Shown: in pieces, positions 1 to 6,205 of the stretch
How positions within the stretch are numbered: the stretch's first letter is position 1
How the letters are laid out: each line of letters begins with the position of its first letter
NCBI GenBank assembly: GCA_027625215.1
Contig: JAQBWJ010000034.1
Location: 1-9,561, forward strand
Reading direction: 5' to 3'
Length of the DNA stretch: 9,561 nt
DNA from: Candidatus Poribacteria bacterium
GTDB taxonomy: Bacteria; Poribacteria; WGA-4E; GCA-2687025
Program-made: the position numbers and the translations under genes
Notes under the pieces: generated by a model
Seen by the model: only the letters and a program-made list of their open reading frames with translations
Told to the model about the DNA's origin: nothing
The model's database searches: none

Positions 1-1950
1 GAGCCATGTCGCGTTGCCGCCGACCCGCGCGACGGCGGCGTCTCGGTCAACGGGGGTGAAGTCGGATTCGGCGGGCGGCGCGTTCACGGCGAAAGCGTCG
101 TGAAAGTTCCCCGACGCGGCGGACAGCCGATACAACCCAAGTTGTTCCGTGTCGCCGAACGCGAGTTGCGTCCCTTCCGCCCCTCGTCCGACCAACTGCG
201 ATTTCCCGTCCGGCATTTCGACGCTGACGGTCAACGGATCGGTCGCGCCCATCGACCGCGCGTACGGCTGCCCGACGGCAAGCATCCGCTGAGGCGGCTC
301 TCCCGGCGTCTTCAGCGCGAACACGAGTTGTTGGAGGAACGGCAAAAACGCGGGGTTCAGCGGGAAGTTCGACCACTCCGACCCGACGGCGGGCGAGTTG
401 ACGACGGCGATTCGCCCCGTCCCGAACTCCGACACGACAACGGCGGGCGTCCCATCCGAAAACGTGGCGACGGGCAGCGCGTCGTCGCCGTTCACGGTGA
501 GGCGGTGCGTCCGATAAAAATTGGGAGAGGTGGGGCGCGCCCAGGGGTCTCCCTCGAAGAAGCCGAACACGCGCCGCGAGAGTTCCTCCGCCGCCGGAGC
601 GTTCCCCGTCGCCTGAACGTGCGCCGGACGCAGTTTCAGCGGCGACCCGTGCCGCGCGACCCCCGACGACGCGACGGGCATCCAATCGAGCGGCGTCAGA
701 GACGACGGCGCAACCCCCTCGCCCAAGAACAACACGACCGCGCCGCCGTTCAATAAGTAGTTACGCACTCGCCCCGCGAGCCGCCCGTCGTTCAGGCGCG
801 GGTCCTGCAACACGAGCAGGTCAATCGAGTCCAACGACCGCCCTTCAAACGCCGCGTAGTCGACGGAGGTGGGTCGCACGGTGTACGGCGCGTCCGGCAG
901 CGCAATCCCTACCGGATCGAGCGCGAGCGTCACAAACAGCGGGTTGTCCCCGACCGTCATCGCGTCGATCTGTCCCAACACGGGCACGACGGCGATCCGT
1001 TCGTCGTCGTCGGTGTAGCGGTCGCCGTCCAGCCGCGCGCGCACGTCGTAAAGTCCCGCCGCCTCAAACGTGTGTTGAAACCGTTCCTCCACCTGCCCGC
1101 CGGGAGCGATGTCGAGCGACACCGACCGCCTCGCCTCCCCATCAACGAGGAACTCCACCGTCCGTCCCTGCGCCGTCGCGTCGCCGAAGTTGCGGACCGA
1201 CACGGCAAACGTCGTTGGAATCCCCGCCGCGACAAGCGAATTCACGACCTCGACCCGCGTCACGCCCACATTCGCCGTGAGCGTCGCCGTGACGGGCACG
1301 TAGAAGATGCGTACGTCGTGCGTCTCTATCGCCTCCGCCGACCACCCGTTTTGGGTGAAGTCGCCGATCAGGTAGAGCTCCTTGTTCGGCGCATCCGACC
1401 GACTCAGCAGGTCGATCCCCGCCGACAACGCCGCTTCAACGCGCGTATCGGCAGAGGTCAGCGAGGCGGACTCCACCGCCTGAATCACGTCGGTGATCTG
1501 CGTCGTACTCGGCTCGAACAGCGCTCGCGCGCGGTCGGACATCAACACGAGCGAGGCGTCGTCCCCCGTCTGCAACGACCGCAGGATCGCCACCGCCCGC
1601 TGTTTAGCCCGCTCAAACGGGACGCCCTCAACCCCCTGATACCCCATGCTCGCCGACTGATCGAGCGCGATCACGACGCTCGACCGCCCCCGCGCCTCCG
1701 CAAACGCCGCGCTCCGCAGCAACGGACGCGACAACGCCAGCGCGATGCACGCCAATGCCAGCATCCGCAGCGCGAGGATCAACCACTGTTCCAGTTGGAA
1801 TCGACGGACGGTCTTGCGGTGGGCTTCGAGTAGAAATCGGAGCGTGGGAAAATCAACGGTACGGGCTTGTCGGCGGCTCCAGAGGTGGATCAACAGCGGC
1901 ACCGCCGCCGACAGCACGCCGATCAACAGAAAAGGGTTGAGGAATCCCAT
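1..1950 (-). CDS. BatA-like membrane protein with vWA domain (3' end outside window)
   Basis: The open frame runs 650 codons from ATG at 1950 off the left edge with no stop. Residues 1-75 match the BatA N-terminal double-transmembrane region: a hydrophobic helix at about 3-24, a basic linker, then the FQLEQWLILALRMLAL-type helix at about 51-74 ending in a SRP motif. A von Willebrand A domain follows. Its MIDAS signature is intact, with D97-x-S99-x-S101, T169 and D197 in LYLIGD. Residues about 228-325 look like a CARDB-type beta domain, and about 335-420 like the amidotransferase-like fold found in this family. Such proteins usually carry a further membrane helix at the C-terminus, which would lie beyond the window. 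An in-frame TAA (the stop of the upstream gene) lies just before the ATG, so no upstream start exists. No clear Shine-Dalgarno is seen, so coupling to the upstream gspG-like gene is likely. Bat proteins are known as membrane vWA proteins often linked to MoxR ATPases; the exact role here is unknown. Confidence 0.88.
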   Translation of the reverse strand, partial: MGFLNPFLLIGVLSAAVPLLIHLWSRRQARTVDFPTLRFLLEAHRKTVRRFQLEQWLILALRMLALACIALALSRPLLRSAAFAEARGRSSVVIALDQSASMGYQGVEGVPFERAKQRAVAILRSLQTGDDASLVLMSDRARALFEPSTTQITDVIQAVESASLTSADTRVEAALSAGIDLLSRSDAPNKELYLIGDFTQNGWSAEAIETHDVRIFYVPVTATLTANVGVTRVEVVNSLVAAGIPTTFAVSVRNFGDATAQGRTVEFLVDGEARRSVSLDIAPGGQVEERFQHTFEAAGLYDVRARLDGDRYTDDDERIAVVPVLGQIDAMTVGDNPLFVTLALDPVGIALPDAPYTVRPTSVDYAAFEGRSLDSIDLLVLQDPRLNDGRLAGRVRNYLLNGGAVVLFLGEGVAPSSLTPLDWMPVASSGVARHGSPLKLRPAHVQATGNAPAAEELSRRVFGFFEGDPWARPTSPNFYRTHRLTVNGDDALPVATFSDGTPAVVVSEFGTGRIAVVNSPAVGSEWSNFPLNPAFLPFLQQLVFALKTPGEPPQRMLAVGQPYARSMGATDPLTVSVEMPDGKSQLVGRGAEGTQLAFGDTEQLGLYRLSAASGNFHDAFAVNAPPAESDFTPVDRDAAVARVGGNATWL

Positions 1951-1977
1951 CCCGTCACGCCGATGGTTGAATGGTGG

Positions 1978-2397
1978 TTAAAGCTCTTCGGGGCGCAACC
2001 AACTGACGATATCTTCGTTCTCGCCGCGACCCCCCTCGACGCCGTCCGCGCCGTAGGAGAACAGGTCGTACGTGTAACGGTCGTTCCGCCCGGGTCTTTG
2101 ATAGACGTACGGATTTCCCCACGGGTCGGTCAAGATCGGTCTTGTCAGGTACGGGCCCGTCCAGTTGGTGGGCGCGGGGAATCCGGTCGGGCGCTCCCAC
2201 AAGGCGGACAAGCCTTGTTCGGTGGAGGGATAATCGCCGTTGCTTCGGGCGTATCGGTCGAGCGCGAACTCGATCTCTTCGATCTCATCAATCGCGTGTT
2301 GACGTGTTTCCGTTTCGCCGCGCTGCACGAACCGCGCCGCCGCGACCCCCCCGCCAACCAACACGACGAGAATCAGAATCCAATAAAATCGCTTCAC
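1978..2397 (-). CDS. GspG-like type II secretion pseudopilin-domain protein lacking a canonical prepilin peptidase site
   Basis: The product is 139 residues from GTG at 2397. Residues 4-23 form one hydrophobic segment after the start MKRFYW. Residues about 40-134 closely follow the T2SSG/GspG core: ALDRYARSNGDYPSTEQGL, then PTNW, then DPWGNPYVY, then a C-terminal acidic loop (SYGADG, GENEDI, W133) that in GspG pseudopilins binds calcium. The GFTLIE-type class III signal peptide of real pseudopilins is absent: no glycine is followed by a phenylalanine and a glutamate at +5. The protein may therefore stay as a membrane-anchored relative rather than a processed pilus subunit. GTG 2397 is chosen because AAGAGG lies 4 bases upstream; a TTG at 2448 would add 17 residues without hydrophobic or prepilin character. 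No other secretion genes are near. It is the first gene of a likely two-gene unit, 27 bases ahead of the BatA-like gene. Confidence 0.85.
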   Translation of the reverse strand: MKRFYWILILVVLVGGGVAAARFVQRGETETRQHAIDEIEEIEFALDRYARSNGDYPSTEQGLSALWERPTGFPAPTNWTGPYLTRPILTDPWGNPYVYQRPGRNDRYTYDLFSYGADGVEGGRGENEDIVSWLRPEEL

Positions 2398-2472
2398 GAT
2401 GCCTCTTCCCCGCCGTTCAGATGAGACGGGTCGTATTCCGCTGAACAAAATCCTTGTGGTGAGAACGCCCCC

Positions 2473-2502
2473 ATACTAACACACCGCCCCACCCATCGGC
2501 AA
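2473..2502 (-). promoter_or_regulatory. Candidate sigma70-type promoter for the gspG-like/BatA-like unit
   Basis: On the minus strand TTGCCG (2502-2497) and TAGTAT (2478-2473) are separated by 18 bases, about 75 bases ahead of the gspG-like start. Each hexamer matches the consensus at only four of six positions, so this is a weak inference from position and spacing. Confidence 0.2.
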
Positions 2503-2513
2503 CACCACAAACG

Positions 2514-2584
2514 AACCCCTTCCCCCACTGGGGGAAGGCTGGGAAGGGGGCGAGCAACCCAACATGAGGGGTTCCCCGCCAGCC
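2514..2584 (+). repeat. Intergenic GC-rich repeat, copy 1
   Basis: This stretch begins with AACCCCTTCCCCC, then GGGGG after three bases, then a GGGCG..CAAC segment, and ends in GGGGTTC..CGCCA. Copy 2 at 5273-5344 has the same blocks in the same order, with the GGGGTTC block at almost the same offset (54 versus 55 bases). It contains a perfect 9-bp inverted repeat with a 3-base loop (CCTTCCCCC / GGGGGAAGG, 2518-2538). Both copies have the same orientation and bracket the cyclase-STAND-TPR gene. It is noncoding in every frame that I can support. It may be one member of a dispersed intergenic family, but only a genome-wide search could show this. Confidence 0.55.
2518..2538. other. Perfect inverted repeat (9-bp stem, 3-base loop)
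   Basis: The arms CCTTCCCCC and GGGGGAAGG flank ACT. A GC-rich hairpin forms on either strand. It lies between the divergent gspG-like gene and the cyclase-STAND-TPR gene, so it could block transcription or be part of the repeat family. No T-run follows on either strand, so it is not called a terminator. Confidence 0.6.
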
Positions 2585-2624
2585 TCAGATGCCGTATCCT
2601 AATCTCACCCCACTCGATCCGTTG

Positions 2625-2631
2625 AGGAGGT
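2625..2631 (+). promoter_or_regulatory. Strong ribosome binding site that sets the start of the cyclase-STAND-TPR gene
   Basis: AGGAGGT is a full Shine-Dalgarno match and sits 8 bases before ATG 2640. It decides against the in-frame ATG at 2589, which has no comparable site and would add 17 residues upstream of the conserved cyclase start. Confidence 0.8.
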
Positions 2632-2639
2632 CCGCCAAC

Positions 2640-5288
2640 ATGACCGCCCCGCATGGACACGTCACCCTCGTGTTCACCGACATCGAGAACTCCTCGCGCA
2701 TGACCTCCTCCCTCGGCAACCGGGCGTACGGCGAGCAGATCCGCGAGCCCCACAACGCCCGCGTCCGCGACTCCATCGCCTCCCACAACGGACACGAGGT
2801 CAAGACCATCGGCGACAGTTTCATGATCGCCTTCCACAACGTGGACGACGCCCTCGCCTGCGTCTGCGACATCCAACGCCGCCTATCCGACCCGCCCATC
2901 GCCGCGACCGACCGCGACGACAAGACGTGGACATGCCGCGTCCGCATCGGCGTTCACACGGCGGAAAAGCAGTTGCAGCCCGACGCACAAGGCGACTATC
3001 ACGGTGGCGACGTCAACTTCGCCGCCCGCGTCGAATCGCTCGGCGTCGGCGGACAGGTGCTCGTCTCGGACGCTGCCTACCGCGCCGCCGACCAACCCGC
3101 CCACGAGTGGGAACACTGGCGCGACCGCCGCATCAAGAGTTTCGACGCGCCCGAAACCGTCCACGAACTTCTTTGGGACGGCGAATCGCGCGGCGAGCCC
3201 GGCAGCCGCTGGTTCCCCGACTGGTACTTCGGCGAGCAGAACGCCTACATCGAACGCCCCGACAAGCAGAACGAGGTCTTCCGCGCCCTCGAACACCACC
3301 GCCTCGTGACCCTCCACGCCGACGGCGGCATGGGCAAGACGCGCCTCGCCGTCTACTGCGCGACCCGCATCGCGGCACGGTTCAAGGACGGCTCCTACTT
3401 CGTCTCCCTCGATGGCGCGCAACCGACCGCGCAAGGCGTCGCGGAAGCGTGCGCGACGGCGATGGGCGAAAGCGGGGTGACGCCGGACGCGCTGATCGAC
3501 TTGTTGAAAGAGCGCGAAACCCTTTTCCTCCTCGATAACTACGAGTCCGTCGCCGACAAAGCCGCAACGGTTGGCGAGTTTCTCGGCGATCTGCTTCAGG
3601 GGACGCGCGACGTGCGGTTGCTCGCGACGGGTCGTCGCGCCGTCGGATTGGTGGGTGTGGAGGACGAAATCGAACTGGACGATGGGATGACCGACGAAGA
3701 GGCGCGCGACCTCTTCCTCAAACGCGCGCGGCTCCAACGGGGACGAACGGATTGGATGCCGGATGCAACGGAACGTGTCCATCTCGAACGAGTCTTGAAA
3801 CTCACCCTCAAGATTCCGTTGGCGATTGAACTTGCCGCCGCATGGATGGGTCGCGAGTCGGTCAAATGGATCGCCGATGAACTGGAGAAAAAGCCGCTCG
3901 GCTCCACCGCGAAACTGCCGCTCGGAGTGACAATAGCGAAGGCGCGGGCGCGGTTTCGTTCCCTGTGGACGTGTTTCGATCTGACGTTCGACAAACTGGA
4001 CGAAGCGACCCAAAAAGGCTTCGCGGCGTTGAGCGTCTTCGCGGACACGTTCACTCCCGAATCGGCTGCCGCGATCTGTGATCTGCCGGAGTCGAACGCG
4101 CGGGAGCTCCTTTACGAACTGTACGACTTCTCGTTGATCCGTCGTCGGGAGGCAGATGGCGACAACCGCTACTGGATGCACCGCTTCGCCCGTGACTACG
4201 CCGCTTCAAAACGCGCGACCGATGACGACGCGGAACGTCGATACGTCGCCTGCTTCGAGCGCATTGCAACGGAGTACGGCGGCGTGGCAACTCCGAACGA
4301 CAAGACGAAAATCGCCGTGTTGGACGCCGAATTCGCCAACATCCAAGACGCGGCGGAGACGGCGGAGCGGTTGCGCGAGTGGGACGGCGTACAAACGTTA
4401 TCTGAGAAAATGAGCACATTCTGCATCCTGCGCGGCGCGTGGGCAGCGTGCCAAACGATGAACGAACGCGCCCTCCGCGCCGCCCGCGAACAAGGCGACC
4501 GTCCGCGCGAAGGCGTCGCGCTCAACAACCTCGGTGAGGCTTATCGGATTCAAGGGAAGTGGTCGGAGGCGGAGGACTGCTATCAACAATCCCTCGCCAT
4601 CAAACGGGAGTTCGGCGACCGCGTCGGCGAAGGGCAAACCCTCAACAACCTCGGCGTCGTCTACCAGTTGCAGGGGAAGTGGTCGGAGGCGGAGGACTGT
4701 TATCAACAATCGCTCGTCATCCGTCAGGAGTTCGGCGACCGCGTCGGCGAGGGGCAAACCCTCAACAACCTCGGCAACGTCTACCAGTTGCAGGGGAAGT
4801 GGTCGGAGGCGGAGGGCTGCTATCAACAATCCCTCACCATCAGACGCGAGTTCGGCGACCGCGTCGGCGAGGGGAAAACCCTCAACAACCTCGGCGGCGT
4901 CTGCCAGTTGCAGGGGAAGTGGTCGGAGGCGGAGGACTGCTATGAACAAGACCTCGCCATCTGTCGGGAGTTCGGCGACCGCGTCGGCGAGGGGATAACC
5001 CTGATGAACCTCGGCGTCGTCTACAAGAATCAGGAGAAGTGGTCGGAGGCGGAGGACTGCCATGAACAATCCCTCGCCATCAGTCGGGAGTTCGGCGACC
5101 GCGTCGGCGAGGGGCGAACGCTCGCCAACCTTGCCCTCCTCCGCGAATCGCAGGACGACCTCCCCGGCGCGTTGGCGTTCGCGCGTCAATCCTACGCCGT
5201 CCTCGAAACCACCGAATATGTGGCGGGCGTCGAGAAAGTGCGAGGTTGGATCGCCGAGTGGGAGAGCGCCACAACCCCTTCCCCCTGA
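2640..5288 (+). CDS. Class III adenylate cyclase / NB-ARC (STAND) ATPase / TPR-repeat signalling protein
   Basis: The product is 882 residues. Residues 8-178 are a class III nucleotidyl cyclase domain. Both metal aspartates are present (D14 in FTDIE, D59 in GDSFM), as are the adenine-selecting pair K55 and D119 and the transition-state pair N126 and R130, so it is predicted to make cAMP. Residues about 205-525 are an NB-ARC/STAND ATPase: P-loop ADGGMGKT (227-234), Walker B FLLDN (D299), LLATGR (327-332), IPLAIELAA (392-400, the GLPL equivalent), and MH at 513-514 in the MHD-like position before RDYA. Residues about 599-878 are seven 40-residue TPR-like units, of which units 2-6 are nearly identical. 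No membrane segment or signal peptide is seen, so it is probably cytosolic. In STAND proteins a repeat domain senses a ligand and the ATPase switches an attached effector; here the effector would be the cyclase. The ligand and pathway are unknown. The gene stands alone on its strand between two related repeats. Confidence 0.92.
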   Translation: MTAPHGHVTLVFTDIENSSRMTSSLGNRAYGEQIREPHNARVRDSIASHNGHEVKTIGDSFMIAFHNVDDALACVCDIQRRLSDPPIAATDRDDKTWTCRVRIGVHTAEKQLQPDAQGDYHGGDVNFAARVESLGVGGQVLVSDAAYRAADQPAHEWEHWRDRRIKSFDAPETVHELLWDGESRGEPGSRWFPDWYFGEQNAYIERPDKQNEVFRALEHHRLVTLHADGGMGKTRLAVYCATRIAARFKDGSYFVSLDGAQPTAQGVAEACATAMGESGVTPDALIDLLKERETLFLLDNYESVADKAATVGEFLGDLLQGTRDVRLLATGRRAVGLVGVEDEIELDDGMTDEEARDLFLKRARLQRGRTDWMPDATERVHLERVLKLTLKIPLAIELAAAWMGRESVKWIADELEKKPLGSTAKLPLGVTIAKARARFRSLWTCFDLTFDKLDEATQKGFAALSVFADTFTPESAAAICDLPESNARELLYELYDFSLIRRREADGDNRYWMHRFARDYAASKRATDDDAERRYVACFERIATEYGGVATPNDKTKIAVLDAEFANIQDAAETAERLREWDGVQTLSEKMSTFCILRGAWAACQTMNERALRAAREQGDRPREGVALNNLGEAYRIQGKWSEAEDCYQQSLAIKREFGDRVGEGQTLNNLGVVYQLQGKWSEAEDCYQQSLVIRQEFGDRVGEGQTLNNLGNVYQLQGKWSEAEGCYQQSLTIRREFGDRVGEGKTLNNLGGVCQLQGKWSEAEDCYEQDLAICREFGDRVGEGITLMNLGVVYKNQEKWSEAEDCHEQSLAISREFGDRVGEGRTLANLALLRESQDDLPGALAFARQSYAVLETTEYVAGVEKVRGWIAEWESATTPSP
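4554..5153 (+). repeat. Five in-frame 120-bp tandem repeats encoding TPR units
   Basis: Units start at 4554, 4674, 4794, 4914 and 5034, each 40 codons beginning (G/E)KWSEAE and containing REFGDRVGEG (QEFGDRVGEG in the second unit) near the middle. By eye the first two units differ at about 10 of 120 bases. A diverged unit precedes them (residues 599-638) and a degenerate one follows (about 839-878). Protein differences cluster at a few unit positions: 15, 17, 28 and 35-37. The period is a multiple of three, so gain or loss of units keeps the frame. Confidence 0.95.
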
Positions 5289-5344
5289 GGGGGCTCGCGT
5301 AGCGAGGGCGCAACGCACGTGGGATGTGGGGTTCACGCCAACCC
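5273..5344 (+). repeat. Intergenic GC-rich repeat, copy 2, overlapping the 3' end of the cyclase-STAND-TPR gene
   Basis: It shares with copy 1 (2514-2584) the 13-base block AACCCCTTCCCCC, the following GGGGG, a GGGCG..CAAC segment and a GGGGTTC..CGCCA tail with matching spacing. It carries two adjacent short perfect inverted repeats: CCCCC-TGA-GGGGG (5281-5293) and CTCGC-GTA-GCGAG (5294-5306). The first contains the TGA stop of the cyclase gene. The element fills the space between two convergent genes and may extend to the end of the CDP-alcohol phosphatidyltransferase-like gene. Confidence 0.55.
5281..5306. terminator. Two adjacent hairpins between convergent genes, possible bidirectional terminator
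   Basis: Two 5-bp perfect stems with 3-base loops lie end to end at the point where the plus-strand cyclase gene and the minus-strand operon converge. Position favours a transcription stop for one or both. No T-run follows, so an intrinsic terminator of the usual kind is not shown. Confidence 0.25.
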
Positions 5345-5359
5345 GCGCCGCGATGGTCG

Positions 5360-5797
5360 CTATGGCATCGCCAACCGCGCGATAAAATAAACCCCCAGCG
5401 CGTGACGCAACGGCAACACGGGAATCCGCCGAATCGGCAAAAACACGTTGGCGACATACCCCCCCGCAAACGTCAACCCGACCCAAAGCGGGTCCCGCGC
5501 CAACACCGCCCCGACAAACACCAACTCCCCGAACCGATCCGCCGCCCAATCGATTTCGGGGCTGTTCTCTCCCCGCTGCCGTGCGACAACCCCGTCGAAC
5601 ACGTCCAACACCAACGCCGCCGCCAACCACCCGAACGCCCACCCGATGCTCCCCTGAAACCGCGCCACCGCCCCGAACAGGCACATCCACGCGCTCACCC
5701 GCGACACTTCCGCCGCCGACACGGGGAACGTCCACCCCCCGAACACCCTGTCCGCCCACGTTTTACGGACCTCCGTTAACGGCTCATGAATAGCCAT
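5360..5797 (-). CDS. Short CDP-alcohol phosphatidyltransferase-like membrane protein
   Basis: The product is 145 residues from ATG at 5797. The family signature is recognisable as D65-x2-D68-G69-x2-A72-R73, then D83-x3-D87, the four aspartates that bind metal and CDP-alcohol in this family. These enzymes swap CMP for an alcohol to make phospholipids such as phosphatidylglycerol or phosphatidylinositol. Two deviations are visible: only five residues instead of eight lie between AR and the position of the usual second glycine, and that glycine is S79. Hydrophobic segments at about 34-64, 91-100, 104-120 and 129-144 suggest about four or five membrane helices, against six in typical proteins of 180-220 residues. 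The start is supported by GGAGGG 8 bases upstream. It overlaps the preceding gene by 22 bases, indicating coupled translation. Its end abuts repeat copy 2, so C-terminal truncation is possible. Substrate cannot be told. Confidence 0.75.
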   Translation of the reverse strand: MAIHEPLTEVRKTWADRVFGGWTFPVSAAEVSRVSAWMCLFGAVARFQGSIGWAFGWLAAALVLDVFDGVVARQRGENSPEIDWAADRFGELVFVGAVLARDPLWVGLTFAGGYVANVFLPIRRIPVLPLRHALGVYFIARLAMP

Positions 5798-6198
5798 ATC
5801 GCCAACCCTCCGATCATCACTTCTTGAAAGACCCGCGTCGGCAGGTACGTGCCCATGTCGATGCTCGGCAGGTCGCGGATGCGCTTGTACGGCGTGCTGT
5901 ACCCGTTGATGAAGTCGCAAAACAGGTGGAACCCCAGGCAGGTGACGAACATCACCCCCAACTCCCAGTCGAACAGCGCGATCCCCAACCCGATCAGCAT
6001 GTAGACGACCGTGCCGAGCAGTTCGTGGAGAAACGTCCGCGCGTGCTTCATCCCGCCCACTTTCAACCGCATCGTTCGGATGAACAGCAGGTGGTCGAGG
6101 TCGGGCAGCAGCGAGAACCCCACCGCCCAAAGCGGGTTCTTGTCGGGGAAGAACGCGGCGATGCCGAGTCCGACGGCGGCGTGCGTGAAGGAGGTCAT
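5776..6198 (-). CDS. YdjM/DUF457-type membrane-associated putative metal-dependent hydrolase
   Basis: The product is 140 residues. It has the layout of the YdjM family: an N-terminal TH (H6) in a hydrophobic helix, LPDLDH (D33, D35, H36), a basic HARTFLH stretch (H52, H58) and GFHLFCD (H91, D95) within the third hydrophobic region, followed by a last helix at about 124-138. These His and Asp residues are the conserved polar set of the family and are proposed to bind metal. Several hydrophobic segments place it in the membrane. ATG 6198 is chosen because conservation begins there; it lies 7 bases after the preceding stop, and an upstream GTG at 6234 would add 12 residues of poor character. No strong ribosome site is seen, consistent with coupling. 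It lies directly ahead of a phospholipid-type transferase, so a lipid-related role is possible but unproven. Confidence 0.8.
   Translation of the reverse strand: MTSFTHAAVGLGIAAFFPDKNPLWAVGFSLLPDLDHLLFIRTMRLKVGGMKHARTFLHELLGTVVYMLIGLGIALFDWELGVMFVTCLGFHLFCDFINGYSTPYKRIRDLPSIDMGTYLPTRVFQEVMIGGLAIWLFMSR
5806..5811 (-). promoter_or_regulatory. Ribosome binding site of the CDP-alcohol phosphatidyltransferase-like gene
   Basis: GGAGGG on the minus strand lies 8 bases before ATG 5797, inside the coding sequence of the YdjM-like gene. It fixes the start of a gene whose open frame extends much further upstream. Confidence 0.7.
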
Positions 6199-6205
6199 GC
6201 GTGGC

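Noticed and set aside
100..1833. Several arginine-rich plus-strand open frames (for example 100-756 and 1072-1833)
   Set aside because: They lie opposite the BatA-like gene, which has an intact MIDAS site and membrane helices. Their composition is typical of antisense reading in GC-rich DNA.
2589..2639. An earlier start (ATG 2589) for the cyclase-STAND-TPR gene
   Set aside because: The perfect AGGAGGT site 8 bases before ATG 2640 and the usual position of the cyclase motif near the N-terminus favour 2640.
2883..4181. A 432-codon minus-strand open frame antisense to the cyclase and NB-ARC domains
   Set aside because: The plus strand encodes all expected cyclase and STAND motifs here. The antisense product shows no family features and is a by-product of high GC.
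4507..5153. A CRISPR array or noncoding satellite, suggested by regular 120-bp repeats
   Set aside because: The units are coding, in frame, have no unique spacers, and match TPR-type helical repeats.
4398..5759. A 453-codon minus-strand open frame antisense to the TPR array, with its own 40-residue repeats
   Set aside because: Its repeats are the mirror of the plus-strand TPR units, it has no recognisable domain, and its upper end overlaps the supported CDP-alcohol phosphatidyltransferase-like gene in another frame.
5798..6130. An N-terminal extension of the CDP-alcohol phosphatidyltransferase-like frame up to 6130
   Set aside because: This part is an out-of-frame shadow of the YdjM-like gene. 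The ribosome site before 5797 marks the real start.
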